Shown here piece by piece: positions 34,689 to 43,218 of a stretch of DNA of 64,000 nt. The position numbers and the translations under genes are program-made. The DNA comes from UBA1858 sp965262455 (lineage in GTDB: Bacteria; Pseudomonadota; Gammaproteobacteria; UBA4575), in assembly GCA_965262455.1 (NCBI GenBank), contig CBDHFH010000008.1, positions 620,001-684,000 on the forward strand. The letters run 5' to 3'. The first letter of the stretch is position 1. Each line of letters opens with the position of its first letter. The notes beneath the pieces were generated by a model. The model saw only the letters and a program-made list of their open reading frames with translations. It was not told the DNA's origin and ran no database searches.

Positions 34689-35098
34689 TATGTTTCCCCT
34701 CTATTGAGTATTACTAGATTAGGTGAAACTCTATAGCTCCAAAGTTTCATCAGCATTAATTAATTATTTATCAAATGAGATGATAATGTAGATGTGATTC
34801 TGATATGTACAATGTATTACAGATTTATTATATCTATTTACTATAGTTAGCTAAAATTTGATAGTTATGTCATAAAAAAAAGTATGCTTAACAAAATTAA
34901 ATAAAATTTGTTACTAAAAATTCATCATACATTCATTCAACATTTCAATATTACGCAAGCATCTTGATGTAATTCTTTAGCTTCATATAAAAATATATTC
35001 ATATCGGTACTAGATATGCTCAGTTACATAAATCATTGGTAACATCAAATTCATAATTGTTAAGTAATCTTCAGTAAATTTTTTCTGAAGGATTAGAC
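34689..35098. other. AT-rich divergent intergenic region
   Basis: About 410 bp between two divergent envelope-protein genes, so it should hold two promoters. I find no confident -35/-10 pair. A perfect 6-bp inverted repeat (GAAACT at 34725-34730, AGTTTC at 34743-34748) lies near the PEP-CTERM gene start and might be an operator. A hairpin over the ribosome binding site of the right-hand gene is listed separately. Confidence 0.5.
35069..35090 (+). promoter_or_regulatory. Hairpin occluding the ribosome binding site of the nucleotidase gene
   Basis: CTTCAG (35069-35074) is the exact reverse complement of CTGAAG (35085-35090), with a 10-nt T-rich loop. The right arm carries most of the Shine-Dalgarno GAAGG, 6 nt before the ATG at 35099. 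Folding would hide the site. The stem is short, so the effect may be modest. Confidence 0.4.
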
Positions 35099-38000
35099 AT
35101 GTCTTTAATTCGCATCTATATAGTGAAGCTCTTAATCACATTTTTCTGTTTAACTCTCACTTGTTCTGCATTTGCTAAGTTTAAAGATTTAACGCCAATC
35201 GCTGATGCTCATGTTGCCAGTGGTAGTGGGAGTAATCAGGGATCTAACGGAACTCTATTTATCCAAAGTAGTAACTCAGGCTTTGGTGATGAGCGTGCAT
35301 ACTTAAAGTTTAATTTATCTGATCAAATACCAGCGGGTGCAACAATAAGCTCTGGTAAGTTAAGACTTTATGCATTTGATGCGTCTATTAATGACATGGC
35401 CTTAGAAATATGCAGTACATCAGATGCATGGGATGAATCTACTATCATCTGGTCTAATCAGCCTAATTGCACATCAGTTGAAACGACAGGAACGTTTAAT
35501 GCTAATCAAGAATTTCTATGGTACGAATTTGATGTTACTTCATTCGTTCAAAGTCAATTCACTGGAGATCAACTGGTCTCCCTATTAGTAAAGCCAACCA
35601 CGGAGGGAACTAGTACCGAGATCACTTATCGCTTAAATGCTAAGGAATTCATTCGTGACGGTTACAGCTTCACACCAAAGCTTCGTGTTGAATATACAGG
35701 TAACTGGCCAAGCACAGGCGCCATTAATATTATTCATACTAATGATATTCACTCGCGACTAAGTACTCATGATTATGACTTCCCAGATGGACCAGGTGAA
35801 GCACCCTTGTTAGAAGAAGCAGGAGGGGCCGCCTATCTTGCTGCTAAAGTGGTTGAGTTAAAAAAAGCAAATCCAGATTCACTTTACTTAGATGCAGGCG
35901 ATATCTCTGAAGGTAACCCATTAGGTGATTTACGTGGTAATGGTGGCACCGTAGATTTCTTTCAAGAATTGAACTCGCGCTTAAAAGCACTACCCGGCAG
36001 TTCGCGAGGCATAGATGCGATTGTGGTGGGTAATCATGATGTACGTGAAGCACTGATGTTAACTAATATGATGGATCCTGATGGTGATTCAGTAATGAAT
36101 ACACCTGCTAATCCTAATGCAGATCCGGATGATGTTGCTTACATTTCAGTCAATATAGTTAATGATGGGGCAACAAAACCGGTTCCTTCCGCATGGCCAA
36201 GTGTGATGCCATTTAGGCCCTATGTCGTAGTCACAATCGGTTCATCTAAAGTTGGTGTTTTAGGCTACACCACAGATGATTCAGCGATCCTTACTTCAGA
36301 AACCGTCAATGTCATTGATGTATTAGAAACCGCTTGGACGGATAAAAATAACGGTGTCGACAACTCAACTGTTGTGTTGTTAGAAGAGTGGGTAGAACAT
36401 TTACGTAAGCCCACCGCCCAGGGTGGCGAAGAAGTTGATATGGTTGTGTTGCTATCACATATTGGCCATCGTCGCTTAAATGCAGATGGTGATGTAGGTT
36501 TTGGTGATGCGAATGACGAGTTGCTAGGCGACATAGGTGGTGCAGCCACTTCTTCACCCCCTGACTTAGTCGTTTCCGGACATTGGCATACTTGGTCTGA
36601 TACCGCTTGGCAACCCAGTAACTTAAACTACAAGACTACTAACGTAGAAGCTTCATCATATTCACAATATGTGGGTGAAGTTACCTTGACTCCTCAAGGA
36701 AGATTTATTAATGCCAATAAGCATGCGATACGCATCAGCGATTTTTCTTTTCCGTCAGGAGATGTGGATGTAGATAATGCATATAATGCTGTTGTTGCTT
36801 TATTAACTTCACTAGAAAGTGAATATGATGCGCAAGCCGGGCATGCGTGCACGATAGCTGAAGCTACCATTCAAACCCAATTCCCTGGTTACACTGCAGG
36901 AGAACCATGTCCACTAGATTACGTTGTTGGTTATTCCGCAGATGACTTAACTCTTGATAAAGACAAGTGGTTTACTCTCAGTGAGTTTCCATGGAGTGGA
37001 GATAACAAAGCGGGTGAATGGATCACTGATGCTATGGCCTGGAAGGTGAATAGTGATGCATTAGCGGTTCCTGGTGGGACTGAGGGTAATACAGCAGTGC
37101 CAGCACCTGCAGTAAATCCCAATAGCACATTTGCAGATTTAGCTTTTCAATCTGGAGGTGGTATTCGTCGTGATAATGCTTCTGGAGAATTAACCTATCG
37201 CGAAATATTTGAAGCTTATCCTTGGGATGATGATCAAATGGTTCGTGTGCAAATGTCTGATCAAGATATTTGGAATTTCATTGAGGGTGCTTTTGTCGGT
37301 GCATCTATTTCCAGTGGCTGGACAGTGACTGCCGACGACGGCTTAATCACTGCGATTGCCTATGATCATGATGATAATGATTTAACCCCCGCAATCGTCA
37401 TTGATGAAAATAATGCTAGCAGATTATGGAATGTCATCATTAGTGAATTTATGTATGAAAATGAAGATTGGATTAATGAAACTGGTGGCGGATTCCAAAG
37501 CACCTTTACTGACCTTGACAATACTCCGGATTTCTTAGGACTGAGTATTCGTGATGAAGCGTTGGTGCCATATACCAGCCAATTCACACAACTAAGTCCG
37601 ATGACGGTAGAAGGTCCGCGTTATATTTTGAATACAGAGATTGCTGGTGAGTTCGAAGCCGTTGTGACAATGACGAATGACTTTGAAACCCAACCTTTCT
37701 TTGAAGGTGTGTTTGTTAGATTTACCGGTGTGAGTGCTGAGACTATTGCGCGTAGAAACTTGCCGGGTGATCCATATGGGCTTGCAAATATTATCAATGT
37801 TGATGGGACAATTAAATCAGACAGTGAATTTAAAGAAACACTATGGTATCGAAGCCACCTAGGATTTCCCGACGGATATTTACAAGTGGGTGACCGTGTC
37901 AGCATTAAAGGTGAATTTGGTTTCTTTAATGGCAATGCTCAAATTGTTGAACAAGAAGGTATTCAAGCCGCGGAAGAAGAATTTGACATCCTGGGTAATG

Positions 38001-39361
38001 ATCCAAGTCTAGCGGCAGCAAACTATTTCGCTACAACAGCTGAATTTATGCAAGAATCTCACGAAAATCATCTTGTTACATTTTATGCTACGCGCGCAAG
38101 TAACAGCACAGTGCAAGATGCGCAGGGAGATATCCTGCAACTATATCGTGAAGGTGGATTTTTCACGTCGTCAGTATTCTTACCCGGCAACAATGGTGAT
38201 TGCTTACAAATTACTGGTGTCTCAACAGAGCGTGCAGATGGATCTCCAACTCGACGCTTTAGACTTCGTGACGCCATGGCAATGCCATTTATGGGTGGAG
38301 TATGTTTTCCACCCACCTCTATGGTGACTCTATCAGGTCCTATGGAAATTGGTTCACCCATGACGCTTACTGCATCTAGTGAAGATTTAAATGGCTTTAG
38401 CCAGGGTTCTTCAGGGCTATCTACTTTCTTCTCGGCGATGGATTTAAATGGTGACGGTCAGGCAAACCCCCAGGAAATGTTATTTAGCAATATCGATATA
38501 AGTTCTCAAACAGGTTTGCAATTTGAAGCACAAATCGCAGAAGCAGATGCGTCAGATAATAATGAAGATTGGGACGCCACCGACTTTGTACATATCGACT
38601 ATCAAATTGATAATGGTGGCTGGCTAAGTTTGCTCTGGTTTGAAAGCGATCTTGCCTCAGGCTTTAATTCTGCAGCCTTTGAAGATACAGATTTCAATGG
38701 CATCGGTGATGGCGTTGAATTAACACCAACACTGACAACTTTTACCCGTGCAATTGCTGGGACTGGTAGCAGTCTTGATCTTCGCATTACATTTTCACTA
38801 GAATCTGGTGATGAAGATATTGCCTTTGACAATATCAAAATATTAAATGCTGCAAATAGTGAATTAATGTTGGAAGACTTTGAAGATGCAATTGTTGAAT
38901 ACACACTTCCGCTAGCAGTATCGATGCAAGAATTTAATGATGGCTTTGGTGACCATTTCACGCGTACTGATGGAACTGATATTGGCGGCAACCTTAGTTA
39001 TATAGGTGGGAGTGGATCTTCTGGCAGTCAGCTATTTGGGTCAGTCACTCGTGTTGAGTTCTTTGTTTCAACTGATGGTGGAGAAACATTCACTTCAATA
39101 GGTATCGATAATACAGCTGGAGACGGTTTCACCATTGATTACACACCAATTGTTGCGGGTGATTATCAATTTTACTCCGTGGCTACCGATGATGATGGTC
39201 TTGTAGAAATGCCACCTGTACTTGCAGATGCAGTATCAGTAATTCAGCAAACAACTACACCTGCTGAAGTACAAGTACCCTCGATGCCTTGGTATATTCA
39301 GTTGTTATTACTGGCTAGTTTAATCTATATAGCTAGAAAAGGATTAGTCAGATCTCGATAA
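35099..39361 (+). CDS. Large secreted 5'-nucleotidase-like metallophosphatase with DNRLRE, Ig-like and inserted PEP-CTERM-type domain
   Basis: A 1420-residue exported protein. Order: signal peptide (1-27), DNRLRE domain (about 30-203), calcineurin-like metallophosphatase (about 208-555; HTNDIHSRL, DAGDISEGN, VGNHDVRE, SHIGHRR, SGHWHTW, all metal-site motifs present), 5'-nucleotidase C-terminal domain (about 600-840; FQSGGGIRRDNASGELTYRE), an OB-like region (about 845-1070), an Ig-like domain split by an insert (insert about 1099-1313), and a C-terminal membrane segment with basic tail (PSMPWYIQLLLLASLIYIA then RKGLVRSR) that looks like a surface-sorting or anchor signal. It probably releases phosphate from extracellular nucleotides. 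It is divergent from the PEP-CTERM gene. Confidence 0.8.
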   Translation: MSLIRIYIVKLLITFFCLTLTCSAFAKFKDLTPIADAHVASGSGSNQGSNGTLFIQSSNSGFGDERAYLKFNLSDQIPAGATISSGKLRLYAFDASINDMALEICSTSDAWDESTIIWSNQPNCTSVETTGTFNANQEFLWYEFDVTSFVQSQFTGDQLVSLLVKPTTEGTSTEITYRLNAKEFIRDGYSFTPKLRVEYTGNWPSTGAINIIHTNDIHSRLSTHDYDFPDGPGEAPLLEEAGGAAYLAAKVVELKKANPDSLYLDAGDISEGNPLGDLRGNGGTVDFFQELNSRLKALPGSSRGIDAIVVGNHDVREALMLTNMMDPDGDSVMNTPANPNADPDDVAYISVNIVNDGATKPVPSAWPSVMPFRPYVVVTIGSSKVGVLGYTTDDSAILTSETVNVIDVLETAWTDKNNGVDNSTVVLLEEWVEHLRKPTAQGGEEVDMVVLLSHIGHRRLNADGDVGFGDANDELLGDIGGAATSSPPDLVVSGHWHTWSDTAWQPSNLNYKTTNVEASSYSQYVGEVTLTPQGRFINANKHAIRISDFSFPSGDVDVDNAYNAVVALLTSLESEYDAQAGHACTIAEATIQTQFPGYTAGEPCPLDYVVGYSADDLTLDKDKWFTLSEFPWSGDNKAGEWITDAMAWKVNSDALAVPGGTEGNTAVPAPAVNPNSTFADLAFQSGGGIRRDNASGELTYREIFEAYPWDDDQMVRVQMSDQDIWNFIEGAFVGASISSGWTVTADDGLITAIAYDHDDNDLTPAIVIDENNASRLWNVIISEFMYENEDWINETGGGFQSTFTDLDNTPDFLGLSIRDEALVPYTSQFTQLSPMTVEGPRYILNTEIAGEFEAVVTMTNDFETQPFFEGVFVRFTGVSAETIARRNLPGDPYGLANIINVDGTIKSDSEFKETLWYRSHLGFPDGYLQVGDRVSIKGEFGFFNGNAQIVEQEGIQAAEEEFDILGNDPSLAAANYFATTAEFMQESHENHLVTFYATRASNSTVQDAQGDILQLYREGGFFTSSVFLPGNNGDCLQITGVSTERADGSPTRRFRLRDAMAMPFMGGVCFPPTSMVTLSGPMEIGSPMTLTASSEDLNGFSQGSSGLSTFFSAMDLNGDGQANPQEMLFSNIDISSQTGLQFEAQIAEADASDNNEDWDATDFVHIDYQIDNGGWLSLLWFESDLASGFNSAAFEDTDFNGIGDGVELTPTLTTFTRAIAGTGSSLDLRITFSLESGDEDIAFDNIKILNAANSELMLEDFEDAIVEYTLPLAVSMQEFNDGFGDHFTRTDGTDIGGNLSYIGGSGSSGSQLFGSVTRVEFFVSTDGGETFTSIGIDNTAGDGFTIDYTPIVAGDYQFYSVATDDDGLVEMPPVLADAVSVIQQTTTPAEVQVPSMPWYIQLLLLASLIYIARKGLVRSR

Positions 39362-39398
39362 TTTGATTCACTATGGATTGGTTGATGTGCAATTAAAT

Positions 39399-40070
39399 TT
39401 AACACTCAGCAAAAGTACTGCGACCAATCCATTTAGAAATATTTTTTAAATGCTTTTTCGAACCTAGCATTTTAAGTTTACGTTTATCTATCATATCATT
39501 TAAGTTGACATAACCCAGCCACACTTGTGTCATAACCGCTAGTGTTGTGATAATTACAATATCTGGCTCATGCCCTGTATCTTCAAAACACAAGTCGACT
39601 TCTCCATTCTCTATTACCATCCACCAATAACGATCACGCTTATCCTGGTCAGTAAATTCAATATGAATATCAACACGTTTATCACCAAAATAATCAGTAT
39701 TTAAACGTCTGCGCATATCCCATAGTAAAAAACCTGCATCAAGGTCTTCCTTAACGATTTTATTTTTTGCCCAGCGATGACCCCATGTACCAAACCCCAG
39801 AACTATGGGACGTAATTCTTCTCCTGACTCAGTCAAATGATATTCATAACCAGATGTATCAACTTTTTGAATGCGATCGATAACCCCGTAGTCTTCCAGG
39901 GTTTTAAGTCGGCGTGATAAAATACTGGGTGAAATTCGCGGCAATCCCTTTCGCAGTTGGCCAAATCTTGTGCTGCCCATCATTAATTCACGCAGAACTA
40001 AAATAACCCATTTCTCACACAATATTTCAGCTGCCTTAGCGACAGGGCAGAATTGACAATATTTTTCCAT
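39399..40070 (-). CDS. HxlR-family transcriptional regulator with C-terminal SCP2-like region
   Basis: A 223-residue protein. The N-terminal 100 residues are an HxlR winged helix (CPVAKAAEILCEKWVILVLRE, FGQLRKGLPRISPSILSRRLKTLEDYG shown in parts as PRISPSILSRRLK), with Cys residues at 5, 8 and 18 that could sense oxidants or electrophiles as in related regulators. The C-terminal half (about 110-223) resembles the SCP2-type ligand domain often fused to HxlR regulators. The target is unknown. It is convergent with the nucleotidase gene; upstream lies a 400-bp non-coding stretch before the TonB operon. Confidence 0.8.
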   Translation of the reverse strand: MEKYCQFCPVAKAAEILCEKWVILVLRELMMGSTRFGQLRKGLPRISPSILSRRLKTLEDYGVIDRIQKVDTSGYEYHLTESGEELRPIVLGFGTWGHRWAKNKIVKEDLDAGFLLWDMRRRLNTDYFGDKRVDIHIEFTDQDKRDRYWWMVIENGEVDLCFEDTGHEPDIVIITTLAVMTQVWLGYVNLNDMIDKRKLKMLGSKKHLKNISKWIGRSTFAEC

Positions 40071-40471
40071 AAATTAGCTATTCATTATTGAAGTGTCAGT
40101 ACAGTTTTAGGACTAGTTATCCAGTGCGCCTTACGACAAACTAATCAAACAGGCATCAAGCATTGAAAAGCGCCGAATTCAGGTATTTTGGTACCTCCTC
40201 CACACCCACAAGTATCTGAATTTGGCATTTTCTCTATCATATAACGCCTTCACTGAGCTCGGAAGCATACGAGCCTCTAAATCGTGCGACATATTGTCCC
40301 AACACACTTTCATCTAATACAAGGTATAATCCAGCCAAACTAGCACAGCACAATTACCTGATTGATTAAGCACGTTTGATAGGTTTAATCCCTAAGGTTT
40401 ATATTGAAAACTTTTGAATACCATTCCACTTAAACTGGTAGTCAACCATACTAACAATAAAATTTTTTTCT
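40071..40471. other. Intergenic region before the TonB operon
   Basis: About 400 bp between the HxlR gene and exbB. It should contain promoters for both directions. I see no confident Fur box or -35/-10 pair. It holds one long imperfect hairpin (listed separately) and an AT-rich leader just before the exbB ATG. Confidence 0.5.
40172..40226. repeat. 14-bp hairpin with C-rich loop
   Basis: GCCGAATTCAGGTA (40172-40185) pairs along its whole length with TATCTGAATTTGGC (40213-40226) if two G-U pairs are allowed. The 27-nt loop on the plus strand contains ACCTCCTCCACACCC, an anti-Shine-Dalgarno-like sequence. ATTTTCT follows on the plus strand. It could be part of a small RNA or a regulatory leader; no transcript is known. 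Confidence 0.4.
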
Positions 40472-41125
40472 ATGAATTCCGTTGATTATCAAGTCAGTCT
40501 TTCTCGCGTTAGTGATCTCATTGATGCAGGAGGCCCGGTCGTTATCGCGTTACTCGCAATGTCAGTGGTTGGATTGACTGTGTTATTACTTAAGACATGG
40601 CAATTTTTTGTATTGCAAATCGATAAAAGAAATTTCATTGAAGATGCAATTAATGCGTGGCAAAAAAATGATACCACTTCAATGAAGCAAATCTTGTCAC
40701 TAACGAGAAACCCCATTGCGCGTGTGTTAGAAACCGCAGCATCAGTCTGCTCACAGCAGACTGATATACAATTGGCTAGAGAAGAGGTTATAAGAGTTGC
40801 AACGTTTCAATTAGCCAAGCTACGTGCTTACCTAAGAATAATTGAAGTGATAGCAGCTTTAAGCCCATTATTGGGTTTGTTTGGAACCGTCCTTGGCATG
40901 ATAGAAGCATTTCATCGTCTAGAACAAGCAGGAACAGCTGTCGACCCATCGGTATTATCTGGTGGGATTTGGGAGGCATTATTAACAACGGCAGCGGGTC
41001 TAGCCGTCGCTATTCCTGCCATCATAGCTCTAAATTGGCTGGAATATCGGATAGAAAACTTCAAGCTTGCTATGGAAGATTCAATGACACGTATTTTTAC
41101 CAGTCAAGCGATCGCAATCAAATAA
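40472..41125 (+). CDS. exbB: MotA/TolQ/ExbB proton channel protein
   Basis: A 217-residue inner-membrane protein with three membrane segments: residues about 18-38, then after a cytoplasmic region the pair around RIIEVIAALSPLLGLFGTVLGMI and GIWEALLTTAAGLAVAIPAIIAL (given in part: LLGLFGTVLGM and LTTAAGLAVAIPAI). These match ExbB/TolQ. It forms the stator that uses the proton gradient to energise TonB. The three following genes encode two ExbD-like proteins and TonB, which supports ExbB rather than TolQ. Spacing to the next gene is 1 bp. Confidence 0.88.
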   Translation: MNSVDYQVSLSRVSDLIDAGGPVVIALLAMSVVGLTVLLLKTWQFFVLQIDKRNFIEDAINAWQKNDTTSMKQILSLTRNPIARVLETAASVCSQQTDIQLAREEVIRVATFQLAKLRAYLRIIEVIAALSPLLGLFGTVLGMIEAFHRLEQAGTAVDPSVLSGGIWEALLTTAAGLAVAIPAIIALNWLEYRIENFKLAMEDSMTRIFTSQAIAIK

Positions 41126-41126
41126 T

Positions 41127-41537
41127 ATGCAATTACAACCACTGCGCAAGAAGAATTTAGTCAACCTTACACCGCTGATTGATGTAGTTTTTATTTTGCT
41201 AATATTCTTTATGCTTGCATCAAACTTCACACGCTGGCATACACTTGAATTATCAGTCGGTGAGACGAAAGAAGTAGAAGTGGACCCGCTAACACTAAGC
41301 ATAGTTAGCATTAATCCTGATTCAAGTTATGCATTGAATAAACAACCGTTGCCATTAGATACTATTATGTCTAACTTGCGTAAAAAAGTGGCTGAACAAC
41401 CCAGCCATCCAATTGTTATCCAACCGGAGCAGGGAGCAAATGTTCAAGCGCTAGTAGATATTTTAAACCTCATCAAAAAGTTTGCCGGCGATAATGTATC
41501 GATAGCTAAAGCAACCGAGTTTAATCAAGATAATTAA
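41127..41537 (+). CDS. exbD: ExbD/TolR-type biopolymer transport protein (first copy)
   Basis: A 136-residue protein with the ExbD layout: short cytoplasmic N-terminus, one membrane helix carrying the proton-path aspartate in LTPLIDVVFILLIFFMLAS, then a periplasmic domain ending in PIVIQPEQGANVQALVDILNL. It lies 1 bp after exbB and 2 bp before a second ExbD gene. The pair suggests a heterodimeric ExbD as in some TonB systems. Confidence 0.87.
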   Translation: MQLQPLRKKNLVNLTPLIDVVFILLIFFMLASNFTRWHTLELSVGETKEVEVDPLTLSIVSINPDSSYALNKQPLPLDTIMSNLRKKVAEQPSHPIVIQPEQGANVQALVDILNLIKKFAGDNVSIAKATEFNQDN

Positions 41538-41539
41538 TT

Positions 41540-41944
41540 ATGATGCGCTTACCTGTAGAGCAATCAAAACGAGAGCATGAAAATTTATTGCCTTTAGTTA
41601 ATGTCGTGTTTTTGTTATTGATATTTTTCATGGTTGCAGGGGCATTTTCTTCTCCTGAGGCATTTAATATTCAACCCGTCAATGCCGTGACTGAGAAAAA
41701 TGCCGATACTGCAGTATTAACCATTTTAATGAATGTTGAAGGCGAGCTCGCTATTGAAGATCGTATAGTCTCAAGTGAAGAAGTCATATCAATAGTTCAA
41801 GCGTCTATGCAAAACGACTCACTAAAAAAAGTGCAACTAAAGTCAGATGCTAATGCTGAGGCATTCAATATTGTCGAACTGCTTGAGGAATTGGCAAAAA
41901 CTGATCTAGAAACGCTGCATATACTGACAAGCAATCAACCTTAA
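41540..41944 (+). CDS. exbD2: ExbD/TolR-type biopolymer transport protein (second copy)
   Basis: A 134-residue ExbD paralogue. The membrane segment is LLPLVNVVFLLLIFFMVAGAF; where the first copy has the essential Asp (LIDVVF), this one has Asn (LVNVVF). If the alignment is right, this copy lacks the usual proton-carrying aspartate and would depend on the first copy. The periplasmic part (residues 40-134) is ExbD-like but diverged. It sits between the first exbD and tonB with only 2-3 bp gaps. Confidence 0.82.
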   Translation: MMRLPVEQSKREHENLLPLVNVVFLLLIFFMVAGAFSSPEAFNIQPVNAVTEKNADTAVLTILMNVEGELAIEDRIVSSEEVISIVQASMQNDSLKKVQLKSDANAEAFNIVELLEELAKTDLETLHILTSNQP

Positions 41945-41947
41945 CTT

Positions 41948-42715
41948 ATGACATCAGATTTTCAAATTAAAACTCACCATTGGGGATTAACAGCACTTTT
42001 CGCTGTGTCATTGCATTTAGCGTTATTATTGAATTTCAAACATGAAGCACCACAGTCACAGGCTGCTAACACTACACAAAATGAACTTGTCATTAGCCTT
42101 AAGAAATTCAAATCACCCAGCGCCAATGAACAGGCGCCTGTGAAACGCCAGGTTACCAGCAAACCAGAACTGCAAGTAAAACCACAACCGAAAACGATAC
42201 CTCCTGAAAAGCCTAAGCCAGTTGTAAAACAAAAACCAATTATTCAGAAACAAGCCAAACCGGTCATTAAGCCCACAGTTGAGCCACTTACTGAAATCGT
42301 TGCGCCATCGAATCCAGCGCCGACAGCAAAGCCATCGGAGGTAGCAATACCCAAAAATAATAGTCAGTCTCAACTTGCTAATGTTTCACAGGCTGATGAC
42401 GCAATTTATATTAACGAAAAAAATCGATATTTAAATCAGCTAGTTGTTTGGCTAAGTAAGCACAAACGATACCCCGCAAGCGCGCGCAGAAGGGACCAGC
42501 AGGGCACAGTCGTGGTTCGCTTTGTTATTGATACTCAAGGCCAGTTATTAAGTCATTCGATCGTCGAGCCATCTCGACATAGTTCATTAAATAATGCAGC
42601 CATCAGGATGTTAAAAAGTGCCTCGCCTATGCCCAAAGTACCCGACAACTTAATTAATAATAAACAAAAATTCGAATACACCATTCCCGTTGCATTTTCG
42701 CTAATCAACAACTAA
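41948..42715 (+). CDS. tonB: TonB-type energy transducer
   Basis: A 255-residue protein: N-terminal membrane anchor (about 11-31), a long Pro/Lys-rich linker (about 60-135, KPKPVVKQKPIIQKQAKP type), and a C-terminal TonB domain (LSKHKRYPASARRRDQQGT, VVRFVIDTQGQLL, SSLNNAAIRMLKSASPMP). It couples the inner-membrane proton channel to outer-membrane TonB-dependent receptors. It is the last gene of the exbB-exbD-exbD2-tonB operon. No receptor gene is in the window. Confidence 0.9.
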   Translation: MTSDFQIKTHHWGLTALFAVSLHLALLLNFKHEAPQSQAANTTQNELVISLKKFKSPSANEQAPVKRQVTSKPELQVKPQPKTIPPEKPKPVVKQKPIIQKQAKPVIKPTVEPLTEIVAPSNPAPTAKPSEVAIPKNNSQSQLANVSQADDAIYINEKNRYLNQLVVWLSKHKRYPASARRRDQQGTVVVRFVIDTQGQLLSHSIVEPSRHSSLNNAAIRMLKSASPMPKVPDNLINNKQKFEYTIPVAFSLINN

Positions 42716-42876
42716 ATCGACTTTGAATGTTATAACTTACTAATCTTTAATAATATTATATATATCAATATATTGAGTATATAATTTAATGTAAAATATA
42801 GATTATTTATGTATGTCATTATATAATTAGCTCTAATTACAAAAATCCAGATTTAATTGACGAAGGGGACAAATCA

Positions 42877-43104
42877 GTGAATAAATTTGTGTTAATCGAG
42901 GACGAGTATTCAGAACGGCGGACTCAGGAAGATCGTAGAATAGATTTCAACCCAACAACATTCCCAGTGTATACCAAACAAGGTACCTGGGTACGTAAAG
43001 AATGCCGTAAAACCCCTGAAAGACGCATAGATAACATGAACGTCTCAGAAACTGAACTTGATGCCCATGAATTTAAAGAACTGTTTAAAGACTACTCTAA
43101 GTAA
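42877..43104 (+). CDS. Arg-rich small protein of unknown function (paralogue 1)
   Basis: A 75-residue protein with a GTG start preceded by a strong GAAGGGG site. It is cytoplasmic-looking, with charged clusters and the pattern ERRTQEDRR ... TFPVYTKQGTWVRKECRK ... PERRIDNMNVSETE. The next gene encodes a second copy of the same pattern, which supports that both are real. I recognise no family. It follows the TonB operon after about 160 bp and is probably transcribed separately. Confidence 0.55.
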   Translation: MNKFVLIEDEYSERRTQEDRRIDFNPTTFPVYTKQGTWVRKECRKTPERRIDNMNVSETELDAHEFKELFKDYSK

Positions 43105-43218
43105 TTCTACTCAAACCTAGCTATATAAACCAAACTGTCATAGTGGGTTAAATCAGGCAAACGATTCGCAAAATGCTTGTGATGTCGCTACAATGCGGCA
43201 ATGTGATTTTCATTAGTA

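Noticed and set aside
40380..40471. A Fur box before the TonB operon.
   Set aside because: The region is AT-rich, but no stretch fits the 19-bp GATAATGATAATCATTATC pattern or three 6-mer units well enough.
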